A stretch of DNA of 64,000 nt from VRUE01 sp963702035 (GTDB lineage Bacteria; Actinomycetota; Thermoleophilia; Solirubrobacterales; 70-9). The stretch spans positions 1,302,001 through 1,366,000 of the forward strand of contig OY969700.1 in the NCBI GenBank assembly GCA_963702035.1. Direction: 5' to 3'. Below the pieces are notes generated by a model that worked only from the letters and a program-made list of their open reading frames with translations, searched no databases and was not told the DNA's origin. Both the position numbers and the translations under genes were made by a program. Shown here one piece after another: positions 32,348 to 39,080 of this stretch (its first letter is position 1; each line of letters begins with the position of its first letter).

Positions 32348-34204
32348 ATTCGCGGACCCTCCCGCCTCGAGGGGGTCATCACGATCTTCAATCTCTGGCT
32401 CAAACTGTTCGGAGTCTTCGGTCGTGCGACCTTCGTTAACGTCCCTTTGCACCGACTTGCCCATCGCATCCTCGATCAGACGGCACAGCCGCTCGCGGCG
32501 CTCCACAAAGAAAATGTCGAAGTCGTCCGCCCGGAGCGCCTCGGGTGGAACCAGATGGCTGTCGAGCAGACGATCAATTGAGTTCGATGAAATCTGCGCC
32601 TTGGCTTCGATTGCCGCCACGTACTCTGATGGCGCCGCGCCACCGATGGCGCGGTTGGTCCGCGCCGTGATCGCGGTCTTGTTGACGATGCTCTCGCGGC
32701 GCTCGTCGTCAACTCCATTGGCGTTACACCACCGTCGGGGAAAGATGTGGTGGATGTCAGTCTTCAGGGTTGCGTACTGGACCATGTCGAGTGCCTTGTC
32801 CTCCATCCAGTCGCGCGCTTCGTTGGCAAGCAGAAGCGAGTAGATGCCCTTGTAGGCGGCGGCGTTTCGAGTGCGCAGGGAGTGCAGGCGCGACTCCACG
32901 AAAGCAGCATCCTGAATCGTCCGCGGGACTTCGGCCCCGTCGATCGACATCGCCCAGGAGGGGACCTGTTCGAGATCACGGACGAAACGGGTCTCGATCG
33001 CCCCGCCGTAGAGCTCACCGAGGATCCCGGACCAGAACCAACGTGCGAGCGTCTTGCTGGGGCCCAGCAAGTCAGCATCTTGTCCCATCACGACCTTGAT
33101 TGCCGCAAGCGGCACGATCTGCTTCGGATAGGGGAGGAACTTCGACTCGAAGATGTGGCGGTCGGCGAGAAAGTCCGCCGCCCAGAGAAAGGCCGACCGC
33201 AGTGGATCTATCCACTCCAGGTAATCGTCAAGCGTGAGCTTGAGCACATCCTCACGCTTGGCGGAGACGCCAATAGGTTTCGCGCTGGTGTCCGCCAGAT
33301 TGCGTTTGCGAGTCGTCAGCAGGGTCACCGCCTGCAAGAAGTCGGTGTTCTCGAGCAGGTCGAGTACAGGGCGGTCGGAGAACAGCTCGCGCGTTCGCTG
33401 CCAGTCGTCGTTGAGCCGGAAGTCGGTGCCGTGCTCGTCGTAGTGCTTCTTGTCACCGGCGAACGTCGCAGTCAACAGCTCGAAGACATTGAGAGCGAGG
33501 CCCCCGGTGTTCACCTTCTCGAAGACGGTCGCCACGGCCGACTTGCTCGTCTCGGTGTCGAGCTCGATGGCCGGAATATTGTAGGTCCCAGTGGGTTTGA
33601 TCACGGTGGAGTTGAAGGCCTTTGCCCGCTGGCCGTCCGGTAGCTCCATCAACCACGCGAACGCCTCGGACGAAAACAGGAGACTCACTGGAAAGTAGCC
33701 GTGCTCGCGCTCTTTCTCCGGAGTGGAGACATCAAGCAGGACGTCCTTGCCGAAGTTCGTCCGTATCACTCCATCTCCGGGCAACGATCGCACCGCGTCG
33801 TCGATGCGATCATCTCCCCCCAGCGCGATTGAAATGTCTACGTAGTACTTGCGGCTCAGTTTCTTGCCACGGCCATCCTTCGTGGACACGATCCCGTCGC
33901 CAGTCAGTGCCTGCGTGAGCGAGGTAAGACGCTGCTGGCCGTCGAGAAGCAGCATCTGCGGATCAGCGTCGGTTTCGAGCTCGACGCCCTCTATCGGTTT
34001 CGGCTTGAAGCGAACCTGATCGTTGCCGGTCTTCAACAGCATCACCACACCGAGCGGATGCCCGCGCAGGACAGTGACCAGTAGCGAGCGGATCCGCTCG
34101 TCCTCCCACTTGTAGCCCCGCTGAAAATCGGGCAGCTGAACCTTGCCGCTGGTGGTCCAATCTAGGTACTCAGACAACTCGTATAGGGGCGTCTGAAATC
34201 CCAC
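32303..34204 (-). CDS. DUF262-DUF1524 protein (GmrSD-like type IV restriction enzyme)
   Basis: A 633-residue protein. The N-terminal DUF262 domain has VQLPDFQRGYKWEDERI and LLLDGQQRLTSLTQAL (D-G-Q-Q-R) near residue 90, and FEKVNTGGLALNVFEL later. The C-terminal DUF1524 domain carries the HNH-type nuclease motif DIHHIFPRRWC (about residues 483-493). This is the fused form of GmrSD, which cuts DNA with modified bases. The last residues (PMGAAGFEPATSRV) are the antisense of the tRNA-derived core, so the gene ends inside the attachment site. It is the main cargo of element 2 and a likely anti-phage gene. Confidence 0.9.
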   Translation of the reverse strand: MGFQTPLYELSEYLDWTTSGKVQLPDFQRGYKWEDERIRSLLVTVLRGHPLGVVMLLKTGNDQVRFKPKPIEGVELETDADPQMLLLDGQQRLTSLTQALTGDGIVSTKDGRGKKLSRKYYVDISIALGGDDRIDDAVRSLPGDGVIRTNFGKDVLLDVSTPEKEREHGYFPVSLLFSSEAFAWLMELPDGQRAKAFNSTVIKPTGTYNIPAIELDTETSKSAVATVFEKVNTGGLALNVFELLTATFAGDKKHYDEHGTDFRLNDDWQRTRELFSDRPVLDLLENTDFLQAVTLLTTRKRNLADTSAKPIGVSAKREDVLKLTLDDYLEWIDPLRSAFLWAADFLADRHIFESKFLPYPKQIVPLAAIKVVMGQDADLLGPSKTLARWFWSGILGELYGGAIETRFVRDLEQVPSWAMSIDGAEVPRTIQDAAFVESRLHSLRTRNAAAYKGIYSLLLANEARDWMEDKALDMVQYATLKTDIHHIFPRRWCNANGVDDERRESIVNKTAITARTNRAIGGAAPSEYVAAIEAKAQISSNSIDRLLDSHLVPPEALRADDFDIFFVERRERLCRLIEDAMGKSVQRDVNEGRTTEDSEQFEPEIEDRDDPLEAGGSANPMGAAGFEPATSRV

Positions 34205-34297
34205 TACATCCTCCCTTGTGCCTTGTCTGCGTCGGCCAGATACTTACGCATTTTCGGCTCTTACGAGTTTGGTCGAAAATCATTCACTGGCTGGAGG

Positions 34298-34675
34298 TCA
34301 AACACCGCGCCCGCTCAGGCGTCGATAAGCGACGCGGTAGACGGATTCGGCGTTCGAGCCCGGCGGATGATGCCGGACGCCGAAGGCCAGGTGGTCGAGG
34401 TAGAGGCGGCCATCCTTGTTCTTGGCGAGCCGGTAGACAATGCCGAGCGGTCCACCGGGGGGCGGGATGTAGACCTTTACGCAGCCGGGGAGGCTCGTTC
34501 CGTCTCTGGCATCCTCGTCGCAGGCGAACAGGGCGTCCACCGATTGGCCCTCGCGCGCAAGGCGTGAGCGGGTTTCTTCGGCGATGCGCCGGGCGCTCTT
34601 GCCCGCCTTCTGCAAATCCTCCTGCCAGGCCAGCTCGTCGAACGCGACCGGCGCGAAGCCCCGCTTGAGGGCCAC
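34298..34675 (-). CDS. Toxin-like protein of a two-gene unit, copy 2
   Basis: A 125-residue protein starting at GTG 34675, paralogous to 31182-31559. It carries CDEDARDGTSLPGCVKVYIP and, near the end, RHHPPGSNAESVYRVAYRRL. The length is exactly that of copy 1. It starts 3 bases after the stop of its partner gene. As with copy 1, the toxin role is inferred from gene order and size; a RelE-like fold is possible. Confidence 0.55.
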   Translation of the reverse strand: MALKRGFAPVAFDELAWQEDLQKAGKSARRIAEETRSRLAREGQSVDALFACDEDARDGTSLPGCVKVYIPPPGGPLGIVYRLAKNKDGRLYLDHLAFGVRHHPPGSNAESVYRVAYRRLSGRGV

Positions 34676-34678
34676 GGC

Positions 34679-34891
34679 TCAGCCCTCGCCGTCTGGGGGC
34701 TTCACGGCCCCGTAAGCAGCCTCAAACTCCGCAAGCGTCGCGGGCTCGTGGCCTAGGCGCTCCATGATCGCCTGGGCAGAGGTGTCGGGGGCGACAAGAA
34801 GTCGGCCGTCTGCTCGAGCCTCCTCCACCACATAGCTGCCCTCGAAATCGCCGCTGAGTTTCACGTGAGGCTGCTCCATCGGAGAAATCAT
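34679..34891 (-). CDS. Antitoxin-like partner, copy 2
   Basis: A 70-residue protein similar to 31560-31784 (MISPMEQPHVKLSGDFEG, then YVVEEARADGRLLVAP). It is four residues shorter, with a gap in the variable region after VAP. Start ATG 34891 or the ATG four codons later. Its 5' end overlaps the stop of the small gene 34888-35133 by 4 bases, so all three minus-strand genes here are probably one operon. Confidence 0.55.
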   Translation of the reverse strand: MISPMEQPHVKLSGDFEGSYVVEEARADGRLLVAPDTSAQAIMERLGHEPATLAEFEAAYGAVKPPDGEG

Positions 34892-35133
34892 GGCAGAGGG
34901 CGCGGTCGAGTTGAACCCCGTTCTCGGCGAACTTCCTTGACGGATTTCACGGCTTCGCGTTCGATCTCCTCCTGCGGCACTCCGACGAAGCGCTCACCGA
35001 TGCGCTCCATGAGCTCTCGACTGCGCTGAATACGAGTGAGCCTCTCTTGAAGTTCTTGATCGCCGGCCTCGGGGTACCGCTTCCGCAGACGTGCGAGTGA
35101 GGTCTCGATACTCGTTGTCTGCGATCTGGACAT
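34888..35133 (-). CDS. Small charged helical protein, element 2
   Basis: An 81-residue protein (from ATG 35133) that is almost wholly charged helix: SLARLRKRYPEAGDQELQER, then SRELMERIGERF and EEIEREAVKSVKEVRRERG. It overlaps the antitoxin-like gene by 4 bases, suggesting translational coupling. It is not related to the membrane protein that occupies this place in element 1. Function unknown; the frame stays open upstream to 35289 but that would enter the right-end sequence. Confidence 0.45.
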   Translation of the reverse strand: MSRSQTTSIETSLARLRKRYPEAGDQELQERLTRIQRSRELMERIGERFVGVPQEEIEREAVKSVKEVRRERGSTRPRPLP

Positions 35134-35239
35134 GGCGGCATGGTAGCGCCAGAGCGAGGTCCCTGAAAGCGCAAGAGCCGCCCGAGGGCGGCTCCGCATC
35201 TCAGCCGCCGAGGCGAACTGAGGGGGTGGCGGCAGTGTA

Positions 35240-35365
35240 GCTGGGCACCAGTGCCCAAAGCGGGCATTATCGAGTGCAAACTGCGGCAATTTGGTGGCTC
35301 AGAGGCTCGGCGGCCGCAGGTGCGTCATTCCGCTTGGGAATGCGGGTTTGGGGGTGCTTTTCGGC
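35240..35365. repeat. Right-end sequence of element 2
   Basis: This is the gapless counterpart of 32161-32286. It keeps GGGCACCAGTGCCC and CATTCC-N5-GGAATG (35326-35342) while other positions have drifted. Preservation of the two inverted repeats suggests they are binding sites. Confidence 0.75.
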
Positions 35366-35378
35366 TCCTCATCGGTGT

Positions 35379-35426
35379 GCCTCACACGCGAGAGGTCGCT
35401 GGTTCGAGCCCAGCCGCGCCCATCAC
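35379..35426 (+). repeat. Attachment core copy 3 (right end of the island)
   Basis: This matches cores 1 and 2 except for a few bases (for example GAGCCC for GAACCC and the final bases). It marks the outer right boundary of the tandem island and probably the original attR. The changes suggest it is the oldest junction. Confidence 0.88.
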
Positions 35427-35444
35427 GGAGGGACCCTTCCAAAT

Positions 35445-35464
35445 ACGTACAACAATATGTACGT
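35445..35464. promoter_or_regulatory. Operator-like inverted repeat before the third toxin/antitoxin pair
   Basis: ACGTAC (35445-35450) and GTACGT (35459-35464) form a perfect inverted repeat with an 8-bp AT-rich centre, 20 bases before the ATG at 35484. This fits autoregulation by a Phd/YefM-type antitoxin. Confidence 0.55.
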
Positions 35465-35483
35465 TTCTGCTAGAGTCTCTGAA

Positions 35484-35780
35484 ATGGCCTCTCCGCAGAC
35501 AGTCGTACCAAGTGCCGAGGCAAGAGATCACCTTGCGAGCTACTTGAAGCTCTTTCGGGAGAAGGGCGGACAGGCCGACCCGGTCGTCTTCGGCTCTCAT
35601 CGCAAGCCGGAGGGCGTCATCTTGTCCTACGAGCGATACGAGTGGCAGACGGAAATTCTGGACGAGCTGGTGGCGTCGGAGGAGGTTCGCGAGGCCATTG
35701 CACAGGACACCGGCAAGCGGGTAGAGCTGGCCGATGTGACTCGCGAGGCAGGCTTCGATCCGGCGGAGTTCGGTCTGTAG
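35484..35780 (+). CDS. Phd/YefM-like antitoxin
   Basis: A 98-residue protein. The N-terminal half (SAEARDHLASYLKLFREKGGQADPVVFGSHRKPEGVILSYERYE) matches the Phd/YefM fold, in which the ends I-L-S-Y-E-x-Y are characteristic. The C-terminal tail is acidic and variable, as in toxin-binding regions. The next gene starts directly after its stop. ATG 35484 was chosen; the palindrome upstream is the probable operator. Confidence 0.75.
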   Translation: MASPQTVVPSAEARDHLASYLKLFREKGGQADPVVFGSHRKPEGVILSYERYEWQTEILDELVASEEVREAIAQDTGKRVELADVTREAGFDPAEFGL

Positions 35781-36149
35781 GTGGCGCGGCTCCCGGTCGA
35801 GTTCTTCGACCCCACCGCCAAACAGCAGCTTCTCGATCTCCCTTCCAGGGAGTTGAAGCGCCGAGCGCTTGAGCTGCTCAGCCAGGTCTCGAAGGAGAAC
35901 CCGAGACTGGGAAAGCCCTGCGGCTTCGCCTTCAGCACCGGGAACCTTTCCGACTGTCGCAAGCTCTATTTCGACGAGCGGCGCGATATGGACCCGCGCT
36001 ACCGGATCGTCTATCGCCTGGTTCCGGATGAGGACAGCCCGACGAAGGCGGAGGTGATCCGAATCGGGCTCAAGGTTCCCTATGGCGACGAGGAGCAGCT
36101 CCATCGTCAGGTTGGGCGAGCACTTGAACGGCTGGTCAAACGTGGCTGA
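35781..36149 (+). CDS. RelE/ParE-type toxin
   Basis: A 122-residue protein starting at GTG 35781, directly after the antitoxin stop. The sequence VEFFDPTAKQQLLDLPSREL, then CRKLYFDERRDMDPRYRIVYRL, and the conserved Arg-rich core followed by VIRIGLKVPYGDEEQLHRQV follow the RelE pattern. It would cleave mRNA or poison gyrase when free. It is not similar to the two toxin-like genes inside the island and sits just outside the last attachment core. Confidence 0.75.
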   Translation: MARLPVEFFDPTAKQQLLDLPSRELKRRALELLSQVSKENPRLGKPCGFAFSTGNLSDCRKLYFDERRDMDPRYRIVYRLVPDEDSPTKAEVIRIGLKVPYGDEEQLHRQVGRALERLVKRG

Positions 36150-36251
36150 CCGCGACCATCACTCACTGAAACCCGTCGGTACAAACTCGGGAAGCGAAAT
36201 GGGTAATAAACCCGTATTGAATTGCCTTGTTGAGAGCATAGCCTGTCGCCC

Positions 36252-36563
36252 ATGATCTACATCACTGAAATTCGCATGGGTCCCGGAGGAAAGCACGAGC
36301 ACATCGAGGCGGTGCGATGGCAGCGAGCGGACAATCCGGAAGTAGGAGAGTCAACCGTCGAGGAGATGGTTGACTGGATCGGCCGTAAAAAAGCGGGGGC
36401 TGCCTACGTTCGAGGCGTAAAGGGTCACAAAGACGTCCCGGTCCGCACGAGCCGTCCAAGGAACGCGCGTCCCCACATCAAGACCAAACCCAACGAAAAG
36501 GAGCTCAAGGACGACCTGCTCGATTTGCCTAGGTACGGGGTGCTGCCCGGCGAGGTAGCTTGA
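36252..36563 (+). CDS. DUF3892 protein
   Basis: A 103-residue protein. The start MIYITEIRMGPGGKHEHIEAVRW and the middle VDWIGRKKAGAAYV are typical of DUF3892, a small domain with no known function. The C-terminus adds a short region ending in DDLLDLPRYG. It has its own gap of about 100 bases after the toxin gene. Mobile or defence association of DUF3892 is only a general impression. Confidence 0.7.
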   Translation: MIYITEIRMGPGGKHEHIEAVRWQRADNPEVGESTVEEMVDWIGRKKAGAAYVRGVKGHKDVPVRTSRPRNARPHIKTKPNEKELKDDLLDLPRYGVLPGEVA

Positions 36564-36572
36564 CTGTCGCCC

Positions 36573-36950
36573 TTACGGCTGCTGGAGGACCGAGAGGGTG
36601 TTGCCCGCCGGGTCTTTGAACCACGCGATCATCGGGCCGGGGCCGCGGGCTATGCCCTTCTCGTCCTGGTCGAAGCCGTCGTAGCGCTCGAAGCTGACGC
36701 CCCGGGAGGTGAGGTCGTCCACCGCGGCATCGATGTCGTCGACCTCGAAGTTGAGGATCGTGTAGGTGGCCGGGGCGAAGTCCGGTTTGCGGTAGAGGAA
36801 GACGTCGCCGCCGTTGAGCTTCAGGGCCATGACGCCGTGCTCCTCGTCGAACACGGCGACCTCGAGGCCGAGGGTCTCGCCGTAGAAGCGCTTCGCCTCG
36901 TCCGTGTCGGGGACCGCGAAGCCGCTGGTTGCTTTGGCGCCGGCAAGCAT
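36573..36950 (-). CDS. VOC-superfamily (glyoxalase/bleomycin-resistance-like) protein
   Basis: A 125-residue protein with the paired beta-alpha-beta-beta-beta units of the VOC fold: AVPDTDEAKRFYGETLGLEV in the first half and NFEVDDIDAAVDDLTSRGV with FKDPAGNTLSVLQ in the second. Its metal ligands cannot be assigned with certainty. ATG 36950 gives the normal single-domain length. Substrate unknown. It starts the chromosomal backbone after the island. Confidence 0.88.
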   Translation of the reverse strand: MLAGAKATSGFAVPDTDEAKRFYGETLGLEVAVFDEEHGVMALKLNGGDVFLYRKPDFAPATYTILNFEVDDIDAAVDDLTSRGVSFERYDGFDQDEKGIARGPGPMIAWFKDPAGNTLSVLQQP

Positions 36951-36960
36951 CGGATTCACT

Positions 36961-37308
36961 CTACCCGGACAACTCGGGAATGAATCGCTCGACGTGCTCG
37001 GCGATCGTGCGCCGGACCCATTCCTGGGTCGCGGTGTCGGCCATCCGGTAGCGGCCGAGCAGCATCTTCTGGTCGTCGAGCGGCAGGCCGGCGATCTCCC
37101 AGCGCACGGCGAGGCGCTCGAAGAGCATCTCGGAGCGCCGGTGCCAGGCGTCCTCCCGCGTCGTCGCCGCGGTCGCCGGGCCATCGCCGAGCTTGGCGAT
37201 CGTGCCCGCGCTGAGCGACTGGCGCAAGGTCAGGACGTTGCCCTCGGCATCGCTGTAGTCGACCGTCGGAGCTTTCTGCCGGGGCCGTCGCTGCCTGCGC
37301 TTCGCCAT
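36961..37308 (-). CDS. Hypothetical protein
   Basis: A 115-residue protein with a basic N-terminus (MAKRRQRRPRQK). A mixed region follows with LTLRQSLSAGTIAKLGDG, a run that reads as helices (WHRRSEMLFERLAVRWEIAGLPLDD), and a C-terminus ending TIAEHVERFIPELSG. I do not recognise it. It ends 10 bases before the VOC gene start, so the two may form an operon with the ArfB-like gene above. Confidence 0.6.
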   Translation of the reverse strand: MAKRRQRRPRQKAPTVDYSDAEGNVLTLRQSLSAGTIAKLGDGPATAATTREDAWHRRSEMLFERLAVRWEIAGLPLDDQKMLLGRYRMADTATQEWVRRTIAEHVERFIPELSG

Positions 37309-37324
37309 CGCTTCAGTCTGCCAA

Positions 37325-37738
37325 TCAGTCTTCCGCCGTGGGGCGACGGCGACCCCGCTTACGCTCGCCGACCTGGCGCTTACGCTCCATCCGGCGCCGG
37401 CGCGCCGCTCGGCTCGGCTTGGTCGGACGGCGACTGCGCGGCACGACGAGCCCCGCCGCGATCTTCTCCGCCAGTCGCCGCAGGGCCAACTCACGGTTGC
37501 GCGCCTGGCCGCGCGACTCCTGGGCAACGGCCGTCACGACGGGGCCGGCGCACCCGATCAGACGCGCCCGCTGCCCATCGTCGAGCGCCGCCGAAGCCCG
37601 CACGTCGAACACCGCTTCCACCCGCGAGGCGGTGACGTTGGCGTGCTGCCCTCCCGGCCCAGAGGAGCGACTGGTGCGCAGCTCGATCTCCCCCAACGGG
37701 ATCGAGAGCCGCTCGTCGATCTTCAGCTCATCGGCCAC
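37325..37738 (-). CDS. arfB: ArfB-like peptidyl-tRNA hydrolase (RF-1 domain)
   Basis: A 137-residue protein with the RF-1 catalytic segment SSGPGGQHANVTASRVE, holding the GGQ tripeptide near residue 28. The C-terminus is highly basic (RRPTKPSRAARRRRMERKRQ), as in ArfB, where it enters the empty mRNA channel of stalled ribosomes. It rescues ribosomes on truncated mRNAs by hydrolysing the peptidyl-tRNA. A nested palindromic repeat lies directly upstream. Confidence 0.9.
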   Translation of the reverse strand: MADELKIDERLSIPLGEIELRTSRSSGPGGQHANVTASRVEAVFDVRASAALDDGQRARLIGCAGPVVTAVAQESRGQARNRELALRRLAEKIAAGLVVPRSRRPTKPSRAARRRRMERKRQVGERKRGRRRPTAED

Positions 37739-37768
37739 CCCGCAACGGTAGCGACGGCGGTTGCCTCA

Positions 37769-37929
37769 GAGCCTGTCTCATAACCTGCGTGTGCGACTGG
37801 CGAGTGCCGGACCGAGCGGGGGTAGGACGCAGGGAGGTCTAATAGCCAAGGCTATTTGGCCGACCAAGGACGCCGCCCCGCGAAGTGTCCGGTGCCGCCA
37901 GGCGTGCGCGGAGGTTATGAGACAGGCTC
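37769..37929. repeat. Nested palindromic repeat, copy 2
   Basis: Outer arms GAGCCTGTCTCATAACCT (37769-37786) and AGGTTATGAGACAGGCTC (37912-37929) are perfect 18-bp inverted repeats. The interior aligns with copies 1 and 3: GGACGCAGGGAGG, then AATAGC...GCTATT, GGCCGAC and AGGACGCCGC. The outer arms are different from those of copy 3 yet remain complementary. The right arm ends one base before the stop of the pterin dehydratase gene. Confidence 0.88.
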
Positions 37930-38208
37930 TCAGGCCAGCGCGTCGATCTTTGCCGCCAGCTCGAAATCGGCGGCCGTCACCCCACCCTCGGAGTGGGTGG
38001 AGAGGGAGACGGTTACCGTGTCCCAGGAGATCTCCAGATCGGGGTGGTGGTTCATCGCCTCGGCCGGCTCGACCAGGCTCTGGACGAAGTTGACCGAGCC
38101 GACGAAGTCGCCGCGCTTGAAGCTCTTGCGGATCGCCGCGCCCTCGCGCTCCCAGCCGGGATGCTCAGCCAGCCTCGCCTCGATCTCGGAATCGCCCAGG
38201 GGAGCCAT
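37930..38208 (-). CDS. phhB: Pterin-4a-carbinolamine dehydratase
   Basis: A 92-residue protein, the full length of the family. It contains AEHPGWEREG near residue 15, FKRGDFVGSVNFVQSL, and the active-site HHPDLEISWDTVTVSLSTH region followed by GGVTAADFELAAKID. It dehydrates 4a-hydroxytetrahydropterin in pterin recycling, and may double as a regulator. Its stop codon lies directly against the nested palindrome. Confidence 0.93.
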   Translation of the reverse strand: MAPLGDSEIEARLAEHPGWEREGAAIRKSFKRGDFVGSVNFVQSLVEPAEAMNHHPDLEISWDTVTVSLSTHSEGGVTAADFELAAKIDALA

Positions 38209-38244
38209 CGCTCCTATGCTTCCACAAATCGGATCGTTCAAACC

Positions 38245-39024
38245 ATGAGTGACTCCCTCCCCACCCTCTGGCAGATCGACGTCTCGCACTACAGCGAGAA
38301 GGCGCGTTGGGCGCTGGCCTGGAAGGGCGTCGAGCACCGCCGCCGCTCGCCCGTCCCCGGCGCCCACATGGCCGTCGCCCTCTGGCTCACCCGCGGCGCC
38401 CACTACACCTTCCCCGTGCTCAGCATCGACGGACAGCGGATCGGCGACTCGACCGCGATCGTCGCCGCGCTGGAGGAGCGCTTCCCCGAGCCGCCGCTCT
38501 ACCCCGCGGACGTCGCCGAGCGGCGCCGCGCGCTTGAGCTGGAGGAGTTCTTCGACGAGGAGCTCGGCCCCTACGTCCGGCAGCTCGCCTGGTATGAGTT
38601 CGGTAACGACCGGGAGAGCTTCGCCGAGCTGATGGAACAGACCGCTCCCAAGCCGATTGCCAGGTTCGGCCGCCCCACCGCGGCATACGCCCGTGCCTAC
38701 ACCGCTCTGCGCTTCCGCGCCGGCGACGCCGCCGAGGCCGAGCGGGGGCGCGCCAAGGTCCTCGCCGCGCTCGACCGCCTCGAGGCGGAGCTCGGCGACG
38801 GCGAGTACCTGGTCGGCGACCGCTTCAGCGTCGCCGACCTCACCGCCGCCTCGCTCTTCTACCCGCTCGCCCTCCCCGACGAGGGTCCGCTCAATGCCGA
38901 CTCGCCCTCGGCGAAGGGCTTCGAGGAATTCCGCGCGCCACTGGAGTCGCGCCGAGGCGTCGAGTGGGTTCGGGAGATGTTCCGCCGCCACCGCAGGCCG
39001 GCGAAGTCGCCCGTCGCCGCATGA
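38245..39024 (+). CDS. Glutathione S-transferase-like protein
   Basis: A 259-residue protein with a thioredoxin-like N-terminal domain (residues 1-80: LWQIDVSHYSEKARWALAWKGVEHRRRSPVPG..., YTFPVLSIDGQRIGDSTAI). An all-helical C-terminal domain follows with the GST N-capping-like YLVGDRFSVADLTAASLF. The usual Ser/Cys at the active site is HYSEK. Actinobacteria generally use mycothiol, so the thiol partner is uncertain. It starts 36 bases from the divergent dehydratase gene. Confidence 0.88.
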   Translation: MSDSLPTLWQIDVSHYSEKARWALAWKGVEHRRRSPVPGAHMAVALWLTRGAHYTFPVLSIDGQRIGDSTAIVAALEERFPEPPLYPADVAERRRALELEEFFDEELGPYVRQLAWYEFGNDRESFAELMEQTAPKPIARFGRPTAAYARAYTALRFRAGDAAEAERGRAKVLAALDRLEAELGDGEYLVGDRFSVADLTAASLFYPLALPDEGPLNADSPSAKGFEEFRAPLESRRGVEWVREMFRRHRRPAKSPVAA

Positions 39025-39030
39025 ATCGCG

Positions 39031-39077
39031 TTCCGGTGTGCCTTTTGCCCCTCAGAGAGGCATAAGGCACACCGGAA
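39031..39077. terminator. Hairpin between convergent genes
   Basis: TTCCGGTGTGCCTT (39031-39044) and AAGGCACACCGGAA (39064-39077) are perfect 14-bp arms, with a further TGCC/GGCA pair inside. It fills the gap between the GST stop and the YrbE stop at 39081, so it probably terminates both. Confidence 0.75.
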
Positions 39078-39080
39078 GCA

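Larger units (their letters stand above)
32300..35426. mobile_element. Integrative element 2, without integrase
   Basis: This element of 3079 bp plus core lies between core copies 2 and 3. It carries a DUF262-DUF1524 gene, a copy of the toxin/antitoxin-like pair, a small gene and the same right-end sequence as element 1. It has no recombinase, so it was probably moved by the integrase of element 1 or a relative acting on shared ends. The tandem arrangement is what repeated insertion into the same attachment site produces. Confidence 0.82.

Noticed and set aside
26194..35426. Prophage
   Set aside because: No capsid, terminase, portal, tail or lysis gene, and the total size is too small. It is an integrative island.
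35382..36104. Minus-strand frame ending in GLEPATSRV across the third toxin pair
   Set aside because: It is antisense to the Phd/RelE genes and its tail is the antisense of the tRNA-derived core, a common false gene pattern.
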